DNA from: Epichloe hybrida | Lineage: Eukaryota; Ascomycota; Sordariomycetes; Hypocreales; Clavicipitaceae | Direction of reading: 5' to 3' | Assembly (NCBI GenBank): GCA_019022495.1 | Contig: JAFEKR010000028.1 | Span: 310,001-374,000 of the forward strand | Length of the DNA stretch: 64,000 nt | Shown: piece after piece, positions 61,600-64,000 of the stretch | Layout: each line of letters starts with the position of its first letter | Numbering within the stretch: position 1 is the first letter of the stretch | Notes under the pieces: generated by a model | Seen by the model: the letters and a program-made list of their open reading frames with translations, nothing else | Database searches by the model: none | What the model was told of the DNA's origin: nothing | Translations under genes and position numbers: made by a program

Positions 61600-64000
61600 T
61601 CACTTTTTCATCGATCCTTTTGGCGGACTGTGTAGCCTTGATTGACGCCGCTATAAATACAACAAAATAGAAAACAAATAGGGACTGACTATTTTCCATT
61701 GAACTCCTTTATGGTTGCACTCATACCGTCACAGCTTGTATAGAATGGCTGGAGAACGCATCGCGATCATGCTGCGCACTCGCTTCTACATCATCTGAGC
61801 CGTCATTTTCATCATTCTTGCTGGCCACTTTCGTCCCTTCTTCCAATCTGACCGATCCCTCACTATTCGAGTATGATCTTTCGGCATCACCATCAATTTC
61901 TCTTTCTGGCGTGAGTTGTGTTGACTTTCGTCCATCAGTGAGGCTGATTGCCATCTCACTCTCTCCGTCCGAAGGGATGACTAACATCGCACCGGAGGGA
62001 CTCCTTACGGCTTGTGCTGACGAGTATTTCCTATGAAGTTGCTTGAAACTTCGCGCCGTTGTAGTACTTGCACTAGCAGCCGAGCCTCTCCTACTGTTAG
62101 AATCGTTAGATTCTGAAGGCGCCTCCAGAGCGGAGAGGTAATCATCGTCATGCTCGTCGCTGAGAAATAGGGAGGCAGGTATCTGCTCCGACTGCAATAG
62201 TTGAGGCTGCTTTCGCGATAAGATCTTGTCGTCCTGGGACAAAGTCTGTAGTTCTGTGCCCAGATTGATCACTGACGCCTTCTTCCCGTGAACTACAAAG
62301 CTCCCAGTCCCCCGTGACAGCATTGCTTCTTGAGGCACATCGTCAAGAGATCCGCCAGATAAAGTGCCAGCAACGCTTCCCTTCTTACTGCGGTGGTGTG
62401 AAAGGTGTCCTGCACTCTCTCTAAGAGTACGCTGCAGGCTCCGCCTGATCTTGCTTCTTTCTATTTTGTCTCGGTCTGCAGGGGGGGCGTGTTCCGGGCC
62501 TTCGGCTGAGGCTGAGATCGAAGTCTTGTCAAGTGTATTTTGCCTTGATCTTGCCTCCCACAGTCCAGCCTGCTTCAGAAAATCACGCTCGTCAGCATCA
62601 ACATCATCTTGGTTATCCGATGCTTGTGAAGCAGCCACAGATTCCGCATCCTGAGCTGGGTTGTATTGAGAAGCAGCAGGCGAAGGCTTCTGGTTCGTTG
62701 ATGTATCGACGCTCGACACTGATCCATGCCTCGTCGTCGCAACTGGTCCTGGGGGTGGTGTGTATGTCGCTTCTTTAGTTACACTATGTGGAGATGGCCG
62801 AGAAGCTGCTTTTGTGGGCGAATCTATGTCTTGATTGTTCCCAATTGAGCTCGATATGTGGGACAATGAGCTATCTGTGGTTGGGGTTTGAGGACTTCGT
62901 TCGGCGGCGGTTGGGCCTCTTGACTTCGATTCAGTTCGGGACACAAGAGGCTTTGAAGTTGGTGTTGAGTTGCTTAGGTCTGACTGCCTATTGGCATTGT
63001 GTAGAATAGCTTCGTCATCAGCTAGATCCTGGATCAGAATATCTCGATGGCACCTCTCCCGCCAAATATCCATACGAGTCCATTTCAGTTGGGCTGAAAG
63101 ACGTGCAGCGGCCAGTAGCAGATGCTCCCTTGTTCTCGGCTGAATTGGTGCAAGAATTTGCAAGTGTCTCGCGTTTCTCAGCTGCTCTTCTAGCTTTTTT
63201 TGGCATTCGTCGACTTTCTTATCGGCCTCGAATATTTTTTGTTGTATACCGTCTCTTCGGGCGACTTGAATATCTTCGGCCATTTTTTTATCAATACGCC
63301 CTCGGGCAATAGAAACCAAGCCTGTCGGAGTCTCTATCATTTGTGTGGCATCAGAGCTATCTAAACGTCGTATTCCACGTCGCCCTTGACCGTCGTAGTT
63401 GGATCCAACAACTCCACGCATGCGAACCCCTGACGTTCGAAACGCAGCAGCATAATTCAGCTTAGCAAGCCAGTCGTTGCGCTCTTCTTCACTCTCTGCC
63501 AGTAAAATCTCATCCAATCCTCCTTGCCGTACATATACGAAGGCATTTTTATGCTTTTTATAGGTGGTGTCGAGGAGGGCCACTGCGGCATGGGTAGACA
63601 TCAGGACATCCGGTTTGAACTCTTCGAGAGGTGGGTCGAAAATTACTGGAATGCCATCATGTCCGCCTTTCAGATGGTTCTCGTGCTGATGTATCAGACT
63701 CTTCACCCAGCTCGTGTTTCGAAAGAAATACAACTGGGCGCCGGTCAAGATTGCTCCCCATTCCTGCCATGGGGAGCGAGTCTTTCTTTTCTTAGCATCT
63801 TTCCTCCAAAGCAGTCCGACTTTCGTCACTTTGATGTCTACTATTCCGGGATGAGCATCGTTAGGATTAGTAGCCGTTCGTTCCGACATGAAAGCATCAG
63901 GTCGCGATCTAGCCGAAACTATTTGTAGGACTCCGGTTTTGAAGAACGTGTTTTGCAAATCCTTCAAATTTAAAGAGGGAGCGGTTCCAAGATAATTGTA
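61600..64000 (-). CDS. Sec7/PH-domain Arf guanine-nucleotide exchange factor, C-terminal part
   Basis: The gene is cut by the right edge; its N-terminal part, with the presumed Sec7 domain, lies outside. The frame is open from 64000. The first visible residues (SLNLKDLQNTFFKTGVLQI) lead into a PH domain (about 50-170 of the visible part, VGLLWRKDAKKRKTRSPWQEWGA, YFFRNTSWVKSL, EERNDWLAKLNYAA), then a helical region and a long Ser-rich disordered tail. This is the layout of fungal Syt1-like ArfGEFs. The frame reaches a stop at 61721, but a canonical intron (61651-61726, GTATGA to ATAG) joins a 17-codon last exon (61600-61650), RRQSRLHSPPKGSMKK, in phase. I prefer that end. Assignment to the Sec7 family rests on the PH region only. 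Confidence 0.78.

Overview
The window is nuclear DNA of a filamentous ascomycete. Genes carry short introns (about 45-155 bp) with GTANGT-like donors, CTAAC/CTGAC branch sites and YAG acceptors. Protein families and codon choice point to Sordariomycetes, most likely Hypocreales; I cannot name a genus. I resolved 19 complete protein-coding genes and one gene cut by the right edge. Most exon models close in frame to a protein of the length usual for the family, which supports the junctions. I found no tRNA, rRNA, CRISPR array or intact transposon.

Layout. 1-3 kb: low-complexity DNA without a recognisable gene. 3.0-4.3 kb (-): RNase H-fold protein with degenerate catalytic positions. 6.2-7.8 kb (-): PP2A catalytic subunit. 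8.7-10.9 kb (-): exocyst EXO84, divergent from TOM20 at 11.5-12.3 kb (+). 12.9-15.3 kb (-): TYW1. 15.9-19.1 kb (-): HIRAN-SNF2-RING helicase of the Rad5/HLTF type. 19.1-26.7 kb: a 7.5-kb stretch without recognisable genes. 26.7-29.3 kb (+): HRD1 ubiquitin ligase. 30.0-32.9 kb (-): glycogenin with two apparent frameshifts. 33.6-35.1 kb (-): manganese-type CDF transporter. 36.2-37.2 kb (-): monoacylglycerol lipase-like hydrolase. 38.3-40.7 kb (-): mitochondrial half ABC transporter (MDL1-like). 41.4-42.8 kb (-): RTT103. 43.4-44.2 kb (+): clathrin light chain. 44.5-45.0 kb (-): a 70-aa, four-exon COX7-like cytochrome oxidase subunit. 45.3-48.0 kb (+): large mitochondrial protein of likely PPR type. 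48.3-49.5 kb (-): syntaxin TLG2. 50.7-51.8 kb (+): calmodulin. 53.0-55.8 kb (+): AP-1 gamma adaptin. 55.8-57.2 kb: unresolved. 57.2-58.5 kb (-): NCBP3-like cap-binding protein. 59.1-61.1 kb (+): SRP72. 61.6-64.0 kb (-): C-terminal part of a Sec7/PH Arf exchange factor.

This is ordinary core-genome DNA. Genes are independent units, many in divergent pairs with short shared promoters (EXO84/TOM20, RTT103/CLC1, COX7/PPR, TLG2/CMD1, NCBP3-like/SRP72). Several act in membrane traffic (EXO84, clathrin light chain, TLG2, AP-1 gamma, Sec7 factor, SRP72), but nothing shows that they form a cluster in the functional sense. The points most worth a second look are the double frameshift in glycogenin, the substituted RNase H-like protein, the intergenic 9-mer TACTCCGTA, SUMO-interaction-like motifs in the Rad5-type helicase, a repeated ELFP-type motif in the NCBP3-like protein, the COX7/PPR pair, and the long gene-free stretch. 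I did not find a convincing new multi-gene system.
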